From AP-15 sp963789025 (lineage in GTDB: Bacteria; Pseudomonadota; Alphaproteobacteria; ATCC43930; CGMCC-115725), in contig CAWBIT010000005.1 of assembly GCA_963789025.1 (NCBI GenBank), forward strand, positions 372,001 to 436,000: a stretch of DNA of 64,000 bases, written 5' to 3'. Within the stretch, counting starts at the first letter, position 1. Every line of letters starts with the position of its first letter. The notes beneath the pieces are model-generated. The model saw only the letters and a list, made by a program, of their open reading frames with translations. It did no database searches and was not told the DNA's origin. This document shows positions 43,635 through 53,200 of this stretch, piece after piece. The position numbers and the translations under genes were made by a program.

Positions 43635-44102
43635 TCATCCTCCCATCAGCTCGCCACCAATCTGAAGGTGGGACACCGCGAAGCCGTGGCATTGCGCCAG
43701 GATTTCGGCGATCCGACGGCGATGGCAGATCTGCCAATCGGATTCGTAGCACAGCAGGCAACTCGGCGCGCCTTTGCCGATTTCCGCGGCCTCCCGAAGC
43801 GCCAACTCGGCTTCGGGGCGGGCGAGTTTCTCCTCGACGATACCCCAAAACCGATCCCATTCGCGGCGCCTGCCGGCGAGCCGGCCCTCCGGCGGAGTGC
43901 CCAGCGCCTGAAGATGGACGTAGCGCATCCCGGCGTCCTCGACGGCCGCGGCGAGCTGCCGCTTCGAAAAGCCGGGCCGGCGGGATATCGGCCGATCGCG
44001 GACGTCGATGAGGGTCGCTACGCGAGCCGCTGCGAGCGTCGAGACAACATCCTTCAGCAAGGCCTTCTCATAACCGATCGTGTAGAGCAGTCTCGCACTC
44101 AT
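43635..44102 (-). CDS. DUF488 family protein
   Basis: A 155-residue DUF488 protein: LYTIGYEKALLKDVVSTL at the start, ATLIDVRDRPISRRPGFSKR in the middle and LLCYESDWQICHRRRIAEIL near the end. The conserved Arg and Cys/His residues suggest an enzyme active site, but no activity is established for the family. No operon partner on this strand. Confidence 0.92.
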   Translation of the reverse strand: MSARLLYTIGYEKALLKDVVSTLAAARVATLIDVRDRPISRRPGFSKRQLAAAVEDAGMRYVHLQALGTPPEGRLAGRRREWDRFWGIVEEKLARPEAELALREAAEIGKGAPSCLLCYESDWQICHRRRIAEILAQCHGFAVSHLQIGGELMGG

Positions 44103-44128
44103 CGATCATCTGGTCCGATCGCAAGCGC

Positions 44129-44260
44129 CGTCATTCCGGGATGCTCCGGCTTGACCGGGAGCAGGCCCGGAAACCATGAACACCGGCCCGTCCTTATAGG
44201 CGCAGGTCCGTGGGCATGGATTCCGGGTTCGCGGGCTGCACCCGCGCCCCGGAATGACCG
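44129..44260. repeat. Dispersed CATTCCGGG palindromic repeat, copy B
   Basis: CGTCATTCCGGGATGCTCCG at one end and CGCGCCCCGGAATGACCG at the other, with GGATTCCGGGTTCGCGGGCT inside, repeat the plan of the copy at 22504-22628. It separates the DUF488 and enolase-superfamily genes. Confidence 0.8.
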
Positions 44261-44274
44261 TATTCAGCGCGCTC

Positions 44275-45441
44275 TCACTGGCTGCGGTAGCGCTCGACTG
44301 CGCCGCGATCGAGCTCGATGCCGAGGCCGGGCCGCTCGGGCAATCTGATCATGCCGTCGGGCTCGATGCGGATCGGCTCCTTCAGCAGCTCGTCGCGCAG
44401 CCCGTTGGGGTTCTGGTCGAATTCGAGGACCAGTCCGTTCGGGATCGAGGCGATGAAATGCAATGAGGCGGCCAATGTCACGGCGCTGGCAAAGGCGTGC
44501 GGCGCGACCATCAGGTGATGCGCGTGCGCCAGCGCGGCAATGCGGCGGCATTCGGAGAAGCCGCCGGCCCAAGCGAGATCGGGCTGCACGATATCGACGG
44601 CGTCGCGGGTGATCAGCTCGCGGAAGCCGTAGAGGCCGATCTCGGTCTCGTAGCCGGCGATCGGGGTGGCGAGCGCATCGGCGACCCGCGCGCTGCCGTC
44701 GATGTCGTCGGTCGCGACCGGCTCCTCGATCCAGTAGAGCTTATAGGGCTCGAGCGCGCGGCCCATTTCGATCGCGAAGGACGGGCTCCAGGCGCAGTTG
44801 ACGTCGGCCATCAATTTCGCCTGCGGGCCGAGCGCGCGGCGCACCGCGGCGACCCTCGCGATGTCCTCTTCGGGGTCGACCACACATAGCTCGGCATGAT
44901 CGACCAGATGGCGCAGATGGGTCTGCGTCGAGGGGTTGCGCCCGATCTTCATCTTCATACCTTTGAAGCCGCGGGCGCGGTATCCCTCAGCCTCGCCGGC
45001 GAGATCGTCGGCCGTTTTGCCTTCCTGGTAAAAGCCGCCGCTGGCATAGGCCTCGACCCGCTCGCGGCAGCCGCCGAGGAGGCGATAGAGCGGCATTTTG
45101 GCGATTTTGCCGGCGATGTCCCAGAGCGCGATGTCGATGCCGCTGATCGCATTCATGACGATCCCGCGGCGGCCGAACTGGCGGGTCCGCGCGAACATCT
45201 TCTGCCACAGCCCCTCGATCAAGAGCGGGTCCTCGCCGATCAGCATCGGCTGCAGCAGCTTGTCGATGACGTCCCGCGTAACGCCGCCGCCGACCCCGGC
45301 CTCGCCGATCCCGATCACCCGCTCGTCGGTCTCGATCTCGACGAGGAGGCCGCCGCGACGCGCCTGCATGCCGCCGGCGCTGCCATAGGGCGGCTCGCAC
45401 CGGTAGGAGAGCGGCGTCGTGCGGATATCGACGATCTTCAT
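44275..45441 (-). CDS. Enolase-superfamily (mandelate racemase/muconate-lactonizing-like) enzyme
   Basis: A 388-residue MR/MLE enzyme. GFKGMKMKIGRN supplies the KxK acid/base Lys pair. Metal ligands lie in MADVNCAW, WIEEPVATDD and GYETEIGL. A late His in MVAPHAFASAV faces the site. Unlike the enzyme at 34327 it has the KxK pair, so racemase, epimerase or lactonizing chemistry is possible. The substrate is unknown. It lies 4 bases after the RidA-like gene on the same transcript. Confidence 0.9.
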   Translation of the reverse strand: MKIVDIRTTPLSYRCEPPYGSAGGMQARRGGLLVEIETDERVIGIGEAGVGGGVTRDVIDKLLQPMLIGEDPLLIEGLWQKMFARTRQFGRRGIVMNAISGIDIALWDIAGKIAKMPLYRLLGGCRERVEAYASGGFYQEGKTADDLAGEAEGYRARGFKGMKMKIGRNPSTQTHLRHLVDHAELCVVDPEEDIARVAAVRRALGPQAKLMADVNCAWSPSFAIEMGRALEPYKLYWIEEPVATDDIDGSARVADALATPIAGYETEIGLYGFRELITRDAVDIVQPDLAWAGGFSECRRIAALAHAHHLMVAPHAFASAVTLAASLHFIASIPNGLVLEFDQNPNGLRDELLKEPIRIEPDGMIRLPERPGLGIELDRGAVERYRSQ

Positions 45442-45445
45442 CGTG

Positions 45446-45838
45446 TCAGCCCTCGCCCAGCACGGCCATCAGGTCGCATTGGATCTGCATCGGCGCGGTG
45501 AAGTCGCGTGAGGTCAAGGTATGACGCGCCGGCCGCGACTGCGGGTCGGGGAACATTGCGACCCAGTGGCGGTTCATGATCTCGCGCAGCGAGCGGTCGG
45601 TGATCCACACCGTCATCTTGACGATGTCGTCGGGCGAGCCGCCGGCCGCCGCCATCACCCGCCTAACATTCTCGAACATCAGCCGGCACTGCTCGTCGAG
45701 GTCGGCGGGGACTTTGCCGGTCTCCGGGTCGGTCCCGGAGATCGCGCCGGACACGACAAACGGGCCGCGCCGGCTGGCGCTCGGGATCGGGTTGACGTGG
45801 CTCGCCCCTGCCACGTCGATGCTGCGCCGCTTTTCCAT
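45446..45838 (-). CDS. RidA/YjgF-family protein
   Basis: A 130-residue RidA-fold protein: GPFVVSGAISGTDPETGKVP, QCRLMFENVRRVMAAAGG then DDIVKMTVWITD, and the catalytic-Arg region SRPARHTL. Canonical RidA removes reactive enamine/imine intermediates; this divergent member, coupled to an enolase-superfamily gene, may act on a pathway intermediate. Confidence 0.88.
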   Translation of the reverse strand: MEKRRSIDVAGASHVNPIPSASRRGPFVVSGAISGTDPETGKVPADLDEQCRLMFENVRRVMAAAGGSPDDIVKMTVWITDRSLREIMNRHWVAMFPDPQSRPARHTLTSRDFTAPMQIQCDLMAVLGEG

Positions 45839-45954
45839 GGTTCACCTTCCAACGTATGCCAATTCGCGCCATCATCTTGACGATAACCGGCGAGAAAGCC
45901 TACACAGTAAAACCCGCGCTTTGGAGAAGCGCCTGCGCCGAGGGAGGATGGCAA

Positions 45955-46431
45955 ATGGCTCGCATCAGGCATATTGCACTCGTCACCGACGATCCCGCGA
46001 AGACTGCAGAATTCTACAAGGAACAGTTCGGCCTGACCGAACTATATCGCCGGCCCGGGGATACCGGCGAGAAGGGTGTTTGGCTCAGCGACGGCTATAT
46101 TTACTTTGCTATTCTGAAATACGGCGAGTCCGGTGCTCCCAAGCTCGGCCCGGGACAAACCTCCGAGATGCGAGGGATTCACCACATCGGATTTTATGTC
46201 GACGACGAGCAGGCAACCGCCAAGGCGCTGGAAGCCGCGAATTATTCGCCCGTGCCGATCCCGAAAACCGAAAGGCCGGAGCGGACCCCGATGGGCGACG
46301 CGGTCAATCTGAAGTATCTGGGTCCCGATGACGTCCACATCGATATCCGCAGCCGCGGCTGGAATGAAGCGATCAGCTTCGCGATGCAGCGCTATGATCT
46401 GACGCCGGTCAAAGAGGAAGCAGCCGAATAA
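45955..46431 (+). CDS. VOC family protein
   Basis: A 158-residue single-unit VOC protein: ARIRHIALVTDDPAKTAEFY and RGIHHIGFYVDDEQATAKAL carry the two beta-alpha-beta modules, with His residues at the metal positions. GGGAGG precedes the ATG by six bases. A NIPSNAP gene follows after 20 bases. The substrate is unknown. Confidence 0.87.
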   Translation: MARIRHIALVTDDPAKTAEFYKEQFGLTELYRRPGDTGEKGVWLSDGYIYFAILKYGESGAPKLGPGQTSEMRGIHHIGFYVDDEQATAKALEAANYSPVPIPKTERPERTPMGDAVNLKYLGPDDVHIDIRSRGWNEAISFAMQRYDLTPVKEEAAE

Positions 46432-46451
46432 TCACCCTGGAGGATGTGCCG

Positions 46452-47081
46452 ATGATCTACGAAGTCCGTACCTACACCCTGCGCCCCGGGACCTTGGCCG
46501 AATTCGAGGAGCGCTATGAAAAGCGCCTCCCGCTGCGCGAGAAGCACTCCAAATTGGGTGCCTTCTGGCACACTGAATTCGGTCCGCTCAATCAGGTCGT
46601 CCACGTCTATCCCTATGACGACCTGCAACACCGCACGAGGGTGCGCGCGGCGATGGCGCAAGACGCCGCGCGCAACGCGCTCCCCGGCGGTCAGGACCTG
46701 ATCGTGGCGCAGGAAGCCGAGATCATGAACCCGGCGCCATTCATGCGCCCGCTGGGCAGCCGGAATTACGGCACCGGGAACGTCTACGAGATGCGCACCT
46801 ACACCTATGCACCGGGCGACATTCCGAAGGTGTTGGAGGCGTGGGGCAAGGCGATCGAGGCGCGCGAGAAGTTCTCACCCTTGGCGGCTTGCTGGACGAG
46901 CGAGCTCGGCGCGCTCAACAAATTCACCCACATCTGGGTGTACAAGGACCTGAACGAGCGCGCCCGCGTCCGCGAAGAATCCCGTCGCCCCGGCGGCGCC
47001 TGGCCGCCACAAGCCGGCGTCCGCCCGGTCCGCCAGGAAAACAAGCTGCTGATCCCGGCGACCTTCTCGCCCGTGCGGTAG
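46452..47081 (+). CDS. Tandem NIPSNAP-domain protein
   Basis: A 209-residue protein with two NIPSNAP domains, residues about 1-100 (MIYEVRTYTLRPGTLAEFEE) and 110-208 (VYEMRTYTYAPGDIPKVLEA). Each ends in a VHVYPYDDL or THIWVYKDL strand. The double unit makes an intramolecular dimeric barrel. Catalytic function is unproved. Shares a transcript with the VOC gene. The ATG at 46452 follows GGAGG; a GTG six bases earlier is possible. Confidence 0.9.
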   Translation: MIYEVRTYTLRPGTLAEFEERYEKRLPLREKHSKLGAFWHTEFGPLNQVVHVYPYDDLQHRTRVRAAMAQDAARNALPGGQDLIVAQEAEIMNPAPFMRPLGSRNYGTGNVYEMRTYTYAPGDIPKVLEAWGKAIEAREKFSPLAACWTSELGALNKFTHIWVYKDLNERARVREESRRPGGAWPPQAGVRPVRQENKLLIPATFSPVR

Positions 47082-47472
47082 TCACCCCGCCCCACCGCGG
47101 GTCGACCGCGCCGGCTCGCTCGGCTGGCGCGCTTGACCCGCGACCTCGGCTGAGCCTCTCCCGCCGCCGGTCCGGTTCTGAAGTGCGCGGGTATGCGCTG
47201 CCTTCGCTGATAAGACACCGAAATAACAGCCAGCGAGACCGCTCTCGGCCGCAGAGATCATCATTTCTTCGGATTATGTTCGCTGTAATCGCTGGCTGTT
47301 CGTTCGCTGTTCCTGCCTGTTTACGCTCATCTAACAGCAATCAAAATAAATCATCGCGTTATACCAATTTAGGCTCATCTATCTAATACGCTGCGATTGT
47401 GGCGATTTTGGGTGTCTCGTTGGTCGTCCACAATCGTGAAATGAACCGATACGGTCGGAATGCTGGTGTGGC
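47082..47472. other. Intergenic region, no gene seen
   Basis: About 390 bases that turn AT-rich towards 47,320-47,400. Inverted pieces AACAGCCAGCGA and TCGCTGGCTGTT lie about 47,225-47,305, a possible hairpin. No protein or RNA gene is recognised. Confidence 0.4.
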
Positions 47473-47904
47473 TCAGTCGCTCGTCGGCACCTCGACCGCC
47501 ACGCCGAGTTCCCTTGCGGCCGCCGCCATTCGTCGATCAAGTGTGAGCAGCGCGACATCGAGGCGCCGCGCGATCGCGAGGTGTAGGGCGTCCGGGGCAC
47601 GCAGCGCGAGATCGAATCGCCGAACATACGCGTCCGCGAGGCGGACATCCGCGGCATGGATTTCCGCTGCCCTGGTCATCGCTGCTCGCCATACGTCAAA
47701 ATCGGACAGGCTGGCCGCCCCGTCCGTCGCCTGGAGGCGCCCGGTGCGAACCAGCCGCGACACCGCCGAGGCCACTTCCGCAGCGGCGAAATCGCTGACC
47801 CACAGCTCCTGCTGAACCGTAGACATGAAAGCGTCGACCACAGCGCTCGCCGGCTCCTTGATCAGGATCGGAAGCATGACGCTGGCGTCGAGATAACAGG
47901 TCAA
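47473..47904 (-). CDS. PIN-domain toxin, VapC-like
   Basis: A 143-residue PIN ribonuclease. The acidic quartet is likely D6 in YLDASVMLPIL, E43 in AAAEVASAVSRL, D104 in RAPDALHLAIA and D122 in LLTLDRRMAAAA. VapC toxins cut tRNA or rRNA and are held inactive by the antitoxin. The start overlaps the antitoxin stop by four bases. Confidence 0.9.
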   Translation of the reverse strand: MTCYLDASVMLPILIKEPASAVVDAFMSTVQQELWVSDFAAAEVASAVSRLVRTGRLQATDGAASLSDFDVWRAAMTRAAEIHAADVRLADAYVRRFDLALRAPDALHLAIARRLDVALLTLDRRMAAAARELGVAVEVPTSD

Positions 47905-48149
47905 AGATTGTCGGTCTCGTAGAGCAGATCCAAAATCTCGACGGAAGTCAGACCTACGCCCGGACGGGCATCGCGGCGCGATCGCAGCCAGGCGTAAGTC
48001 CCGGCGGGCGCCGGAGGCTGCCGCTTCAGCGGCTTGAGCTCGGCAACCGGTTTGCCATGCCGCGTGATGACCACCTCCTCACCCCGCAAGGCACGGTTGA
48101 TCAGCTTTGGAAGCGTGTTTTTTGCCTCGGCCACACTGTAGGCGGTCAT
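47901..48149 (-). CDS. Phd/YefM-type antitoxin
   Basis: An 82-residue antitoxin: the N-terminal Phd fold AYSVAEAKNTLPKLINRAL then RGEEVVITRHGKPVAELKPL and a C-terminal toxin-binding tail (SRRDARPGVG). The start at 48149 agrees with the family; the near-palindrome at 48171-48192 lies just upstream, where the pair would bind for autoregulation. Confidence 0.9.
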   Translation of the reverse strand: MTAYSVAEAKNTLPKLINRALRGEEVVITRHGKPVAELKPLKRQPPAPAGTYAWLRSRRDARPGVGLTSVEILDLLYETDNL

Positions 48150-48170
48150 GTAGAGAGTCCCTTCCAGCGA

Positions 48171-48192
48171 TATGGCTATAGATATATCCATA
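48171..48192. promoter_or_regulatory. Near-palindromic operator candidate of the toxin-antitoxin pair
   Basis: TATGGCTATAG and ATATATCCATA pair at 9 of 11 positions, mismatched only in the centre and one flanking base. It sits 22 bases before the antitoxin start. Confidence 0.55.
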
Positions 48193-48246
48193 ATTGCCGC
48201 CTACGTCCAGAAGCCGCATAACTGCCGAAGCCATGGAGGTCCCGAC

Positions 48247-49740
48247 ATGCGCCTGTTGATCGCGATGATGAAGCACGAAACCAACACCTTCTCGCCGGTG
48301 CCGACACCACTGGCGCGGTTCGGCAATGGCCCGGGGCCGCTTTATGGCGAGGCGGCGATCCGGGCCTTTCGCGGCACCGGCACCGGTCTCGGCGCCTATC
48401 TCGACCTCGCCGAGCGGGAGCGGGCCGAAATAGTATTGCCGATCGCTGCCGGGGCGCCGCCGAGCCGTCCTGTCGAGGACGCCGCCTATGCGCACATCAC
48501 CGACACGATCTGCGAGGCGATGGCGCGCGGCGGTTTCGACGGCATCATGCTCGATCTGCACGGTGCGATGGTGACCGAGAGCCTCGAGGATGGCGAGGGC
48601 CAGTTCCTCAAGCGGCTGCGCGCGATCGACCCGAAGACGCCGATCGCCGTCTTGCTCGACATGCACGCCAATCTCTATGACGAGATCATCGCCAATGCGA
48701 CCGTCGTGGCCGGCTACCGCACCTATCCGCACATCGACACCTACGAGACCGCGAGGCTCGCCGGCGAGATCCTGCTGCGCACGATCCGTGGCGAGGTGAA
48801 CCCGGTCATGGCGTGGGGCAATGTGCCGATGCTGCCGCATGTCATGCGGCAGGGCACCGATGACCACCCGAACAAGGAATTGCAGCACCGCTGCGCGGCG
48901 ATGAGCGGCGAAGGCGCCTTGGCCGCGAGCCTCTTCACCGGGTTTCCGCACGCCGACATCGCGAATGCCGGGCTGAGCGCGGTGGTCGTGACCGACGGCG
49001 ACCGCAAGCTCGCCGAAGATCTTCGCGACGAGCTATTGGACCGCGCCTGGGTCGAGCGCGAGACGTTTGTTTACGACATCGAACCTCTGCAGCAATCCGT
49101 CGCCCGCGCCAAGGCAATGCCGGCGAGCGAGCCGGGCGAGGGTCCGATCGTATTGCTCGACCACTACGACAACTGCGCTTCTGGCGGCACGATGGACACG
49201 ACCGTCGTGCTGGCGGAAATCCTGCGGCAGGGGATCGAGGATGTCGCCGTCTTCGCAATTTATGACCCGGAGGCAGTGCAGCAGGCCATCACCGCCGGGA
49301 TCGGCGCCCAGATCAGCCTGTCCATCGGCGGCAAGATCGCGATGCAGGCGATCCCCGCCGAGAGCCCGCCTTTGATCGTGACCGGCACGGTCAAGACGAT
49401 CTCGAATGGCCGCTACCGCAACCGCGGCCCGATGGCGCGCGGCGTGCAGGTGGATATGGGCCCTGCTGTGGTGCTCGACACCGGCCCGGTCGAGATCGTC
49501 CTCATCTCGCGCCATGTCGAGCCCTCCGACCTCAACTGCCTGGTGAGCCTCGGCATCGACCCGATGCAGAAACGCTATGTCATGCTGAAGAGCCGCATCC
49601 ACTGGCGCGCCGGCCTCGGCCCGATGGCGAAAGCCGTTATCGACTGCGCCGGCGTGGGGGTGTGCACCTCCGATTACGGCCAACTCGATTTCAAGAAGGT
49701 CAGGCGGCCGATCTATCCCCTCGACCTGCCCAATCGCTAA
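48247..49740 (+). CDS. M81 family metallopeptidase (MlrC/microcystinase C-like)
   Basis: A 497-residue M81 peptidase-like protein. RLLIAMMKHETNTFSPVPTP at the start, DGIMLDLHGAMVTES, VLLDMHANLYDEI, VAGYRTYPHIDTYETA and LLDHYDNCASGGTMDTT carry the Asp and His zinc ligands. MlrC opens the linearised microcystin, but most homologues act on other amides in catabolic clusters. The start is supported by GGAGG seven bases upstream. Confidence 0.9.
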   Translation: MRLLIAMMKHETNTFSPVPTPLARFGNGPGPLYGEAAIRAFRGTGTGLGAYLDLAERERAEIVLPIAAGAPPSRPVEDAAYAHITDTICEAMARGGFDGIMLDLHGAMVTESLEDGEGQFLKRLRAIDPKTPIAVLLDMHANLYDEIIANATVVAGYRTYPHIDTYETARLAGEILLRTIRGEVNPVMAWGNVPMLPHVMRQGTDDHPNKELQHRCAAMSGEGALAASLFTGFPHADIANAGLSAVVVTDGDRKLAEDLRDELLDRAWVERETFVYDIEPLQQSVARAKAMPASEPGEGPIVLLDHYDNCASGGTMDTTVVLAEILRQGIEDVAVFAIYDPEAVQQAITAGIGAQISLSIGGKIAMQAIPAESPPLIVTGTVKTISNGRYRNRGPMARGVQVDMGPAVVLDTGPVEIVLISRHVEPSDLNCLVSLGIDPMQKRYVMLKSRIHWRAGLGPMAKAVIDCAGVGVCTSDYGQLDFKKVRRPIYPLDLPNR

Positions 49741-49893
49741 GCGGCGGAAGCATCGCGGTGGAGGACGCCCGTAACCGGGCGCCCGCGGCACGGAACCGTT
49801 CGCCCTGTGACCCGGTCCGCACCGGGGCGATCGCCTGCTTTAGCGCCCAGGATGCCAGCCGAATCGTATCGACATTGACATGGTGGAAGGCGG

Positions 49894-50172
49894 CTAGCGC
49901 AGGCGGGGGCCGGGGTCGATCCCCAGATAGACCCGGCCGCCGATCGGTACCACTCGGGCGCGAGGGTGAGCGTCTGGCCGACGATGTGCAGGTCGCGGCA
50001 GCATTCGGCGAGGGGCTCTCGCACTTGAACCACGTGCTGCCGCCGCGCCGGTAGATCAAATCCATCGCCTGGTGCGCTGTTGGCGGCGTAGGTGAAAGCC
50101 AATCGGCAGCGGGCGCGCTGCTCGAGGGTGGTCTCGTTGCCGGAAGCGAGCGTGTTCACCACATAGCGGAAA
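49894..50172 (-). pseudogene. 3' fragment of an acyl-CoA-dehydrogenase-family gene, frameshifted
   Basis: The reverse strand gives ETTLEQRARCRLAFTYAANS, then in a second frame AMDLIYRRGGSTWFKC, then the first again with ECCRDLHIVGQTLTLAPEWY and the end LGIDPGPRLR. These match the last 80 or so residues of the intact gene at 56248-57468 (about four in five bases alike by eye). The rest of the gene is missing, replaced by the 50-54 kb segment. It is a relic of an old paralogue in the same orientation. Confidence 0.8.
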
Positions 50173-50263
50173 CGGTTGCTTGGCGCTCCGCTCTTCGCCT
50201 GGACAAGAATCGTAAGCGGCGCGAGGTACCTTCGGGTCCCAGGCCGCCCACAGTGGAACATTT

Positions 50264-53200
50264 ATGAGAGTCCAAGATATTCCCGATTTTCCCGCCTTGG
50301 AGCAGCTCGCGCGCGCTTTGTGGCATCAGGGTACAACACGCGGAGCGGCAGTGCTCGTAGGGGCCGGGTTCAGTCGGAATGCCGAGCGTTCAGGCGTGGA
50401 TACGCCCGAACCGCCCCTGTGGGACGACCTTGCCCGAGAAATGGTCAAGCAGCTTTATCCCGGTACCGACGGAGAGGCTCGGGGGAATCCCCTCCGGCTC
50501 GCAGAGGAATATCGAACATATTTTGGACAGACCGCGCTCGATGAGTTCGTTCGTACCCACATTAAAGACGCGGCTTGGGAACCTGGACCCCTACACAAAT
50601 CATTATTGGCTCTCCCTTGGTCGGATATTCTGACCACCAATTGGGATACCCTCCTTGAACGGACAGCACCCAGTGTAAGCAGCCAATACTACGATATCGT
50701 CCGCTCTATGGCCGAACTTCCTCATGCGCGTTCGCCGCGCATCATCAAACTACACGGGTCATTGGGAACAAGCGATCACTTTATCATCGCCGAGGAGGAC
50801 TACAGAACCTATCCGACACGGTTTGCGGCGTTCGTAAACACAGCTCGTCAAATCTTCATTGAAAGCGAGCTCTGTCTTCTTGGTTTCTCGGGAGACGATC
50901 CAAATTTCCTGCAGTGGTCGGGTTGGGTGCGCGACCACCTGGGCGAAAGCGCTCGACGCATCTACCTGGTTGGTGATCTCGCTCTCGGTCCAGCTAAACG
51001 CAAATTTCTCGAAGCGCGAAATATAGCGCCTATCGACCTGGCACCACTCGTTCAGGAGCGCCATACCACTCAGCGCGCCTCAGCCGCGACGCACTGTATT
51101 CTAGATTACCTTATTCAGGCAAAACCCAAGCCGCAACACGATTGGAAGCCGATTGATCCATTCGCTGAAAGTCCCGCTGCAACGCTGACTATCGACATAC
51201 GGCGGTTACAGAGCGACCCAGATTACGCCGCGTCTGTGATCGATCAAATAGCCCGGAGTGTGTGGGTACGAGACCGCCAAACCTATCCCGGCTGGTTGCT
51301 GTGTCCGGCGGGTACACGCGATGCTCTCCGGGCAAACACACAAAGTGTCCTCCCACTCACCACAGCCTGGATTGAAAAGCTGCCGAGCGACCGTCGGGCA
51401 GAGATCCTTCATGAGTTAACATGGCGCCATGTCGTTTCCCATTGGCCGATCGATGGCCAATTGATGCCTTTTCTGGAGAAGGTTGCCGATCCGGGTGAGC
51501 CATGCGAATTAGAGAGGCAGCACCAGTTAGAGATTGCCACCGCGTTGCTCGCAGCCGCACGTCAATTGGACGACAACAATGCTTTCGCACGCTGGGCGGG
51601 CGTTCTCACCTCGCATGCAGAACCCGGTTCGGATTTATACGCGGAACTGATTTATCAGCGATGCCTTCGCACCCGCGACCGCTTGGATTTCAAAACGTTG
51701 AGCGAAGAGCTGGAGAATTTAAGTGGACCGGACCCGATCCGGTATCTCAGGCGCGCTTCGCTGCTAGCAGAGTTGGGCGCTTTTACCCCAGCGAGCAGGC
51801 TCATTAACGAAGCCCGAGTGGATTTGGAGAAACGCCAGCGGGGCGACCGAAATTCGCTCTGGGTCAGGTCACGACGCGCTTGGGCCGAGTGGCTCGCGCC
51901 CGCGGTGCGACGTGATCAGTTCGTAGGATCAAACGACCGGCTCCCCCTTGAATTCCAAGAAGCTCGTTGCGACCCCAATGACGAGATAAACTTGATTAGG
52001 GAGCGATCCGCTGATGAATTGCGCAGACGGAACGAGGATGCGGTCCCCGTTGTGCCTTCATTTGAGCCCGGCAGTTATAGGGAGCCGCGGAACGCAATTC
52101 GACTGCGCAGCCCTGCCCTCGTTACCCCTATCGACCGGCTTCGTCAACTTATGGAAAGGGCGGGTCTGCCTCTGCGCCTGAATCTCTATAACATGATTGG
52201 CAAGAGTGCTGACGATGCGACGGAACTTGCTTTTGAGCCGATGTTTCCCTGGTACGTACAACTGCTTAGAGTGGCAAACAACCCTCTTGATCCGCTATTT
52301 GCACGGTATTTTGGTCGTATTGCCCTGGCACAATTAGAACAAGGCGTCTCAACGGCGCTTTCCCAGCGGCTGAACACGTTGATCGAGTACTGGCTTTCGA
52401 GGATGTCCAGTCCTCAGGAGATTGGTGTCGATGCCGGCTTCGTTGCGGGACGGCTGCGGTTAGCCATAGAAGCACTGGCGCGGCTGAGCATACGGGAAAA
52501 TGAACAAACAGGCAAAACACACTTCAACCTTGCGATGGACCTCGGCCACAACCGATCGGTAACAAATTACTGGCTCTTCGAGTCGATCGGGAACCTAGCG
52601 CGTTATAGTGCGCTTGCCGTTCCTCCCGCTGCTCGGTCAGCCCTCGTCTTCCCCGCGTTACAGTTCCCGATTTCCAGCGAGAAAGGTATTAACATCGGGG
52701 GTTGGCCCAACCCAATATTGAACCTCTTCGAAACATCCCCGATTAGGCCGGAAGGTAACCTGAATTGGAACCATAGAGTCGAAGAGCTGATAAGCGCTGC
52801 ACGACCCGGAAAAACCGCACGCGCCGAAGCGGTCTTTCGTCTCGCCTATCTTGCGAAACACAACGCTTTGGCCGACGCTGAACTCCGAGGGTTCGCGCAA
52901 GCGTTGTGGGCTTGGACAGAGGGGGAGAGGACGCCGCTTCCCGCTGGTACAGAACTGCTTGCCCCAGTTTTTGCATTTCTCCCGGCACCATCCGATATTG
53001 ATGTGAAACAGCGAGTTCAGGCTTTCCTGTTCGAGACCGATGTCAACAGCGTGCTAGCGGCCTCTCCACCCACTAATTCAGCCGCAGTAGAGGAAAAGCG
53101 CAAATGGCTTCTTGGAGTTCAAAATGCGATGCTGGGACAACTTCGTCCGACCGCGGAGCAGGCAGCCCGTCTGTTCGATGGCCCGGTGAGTTGGCGTCCT

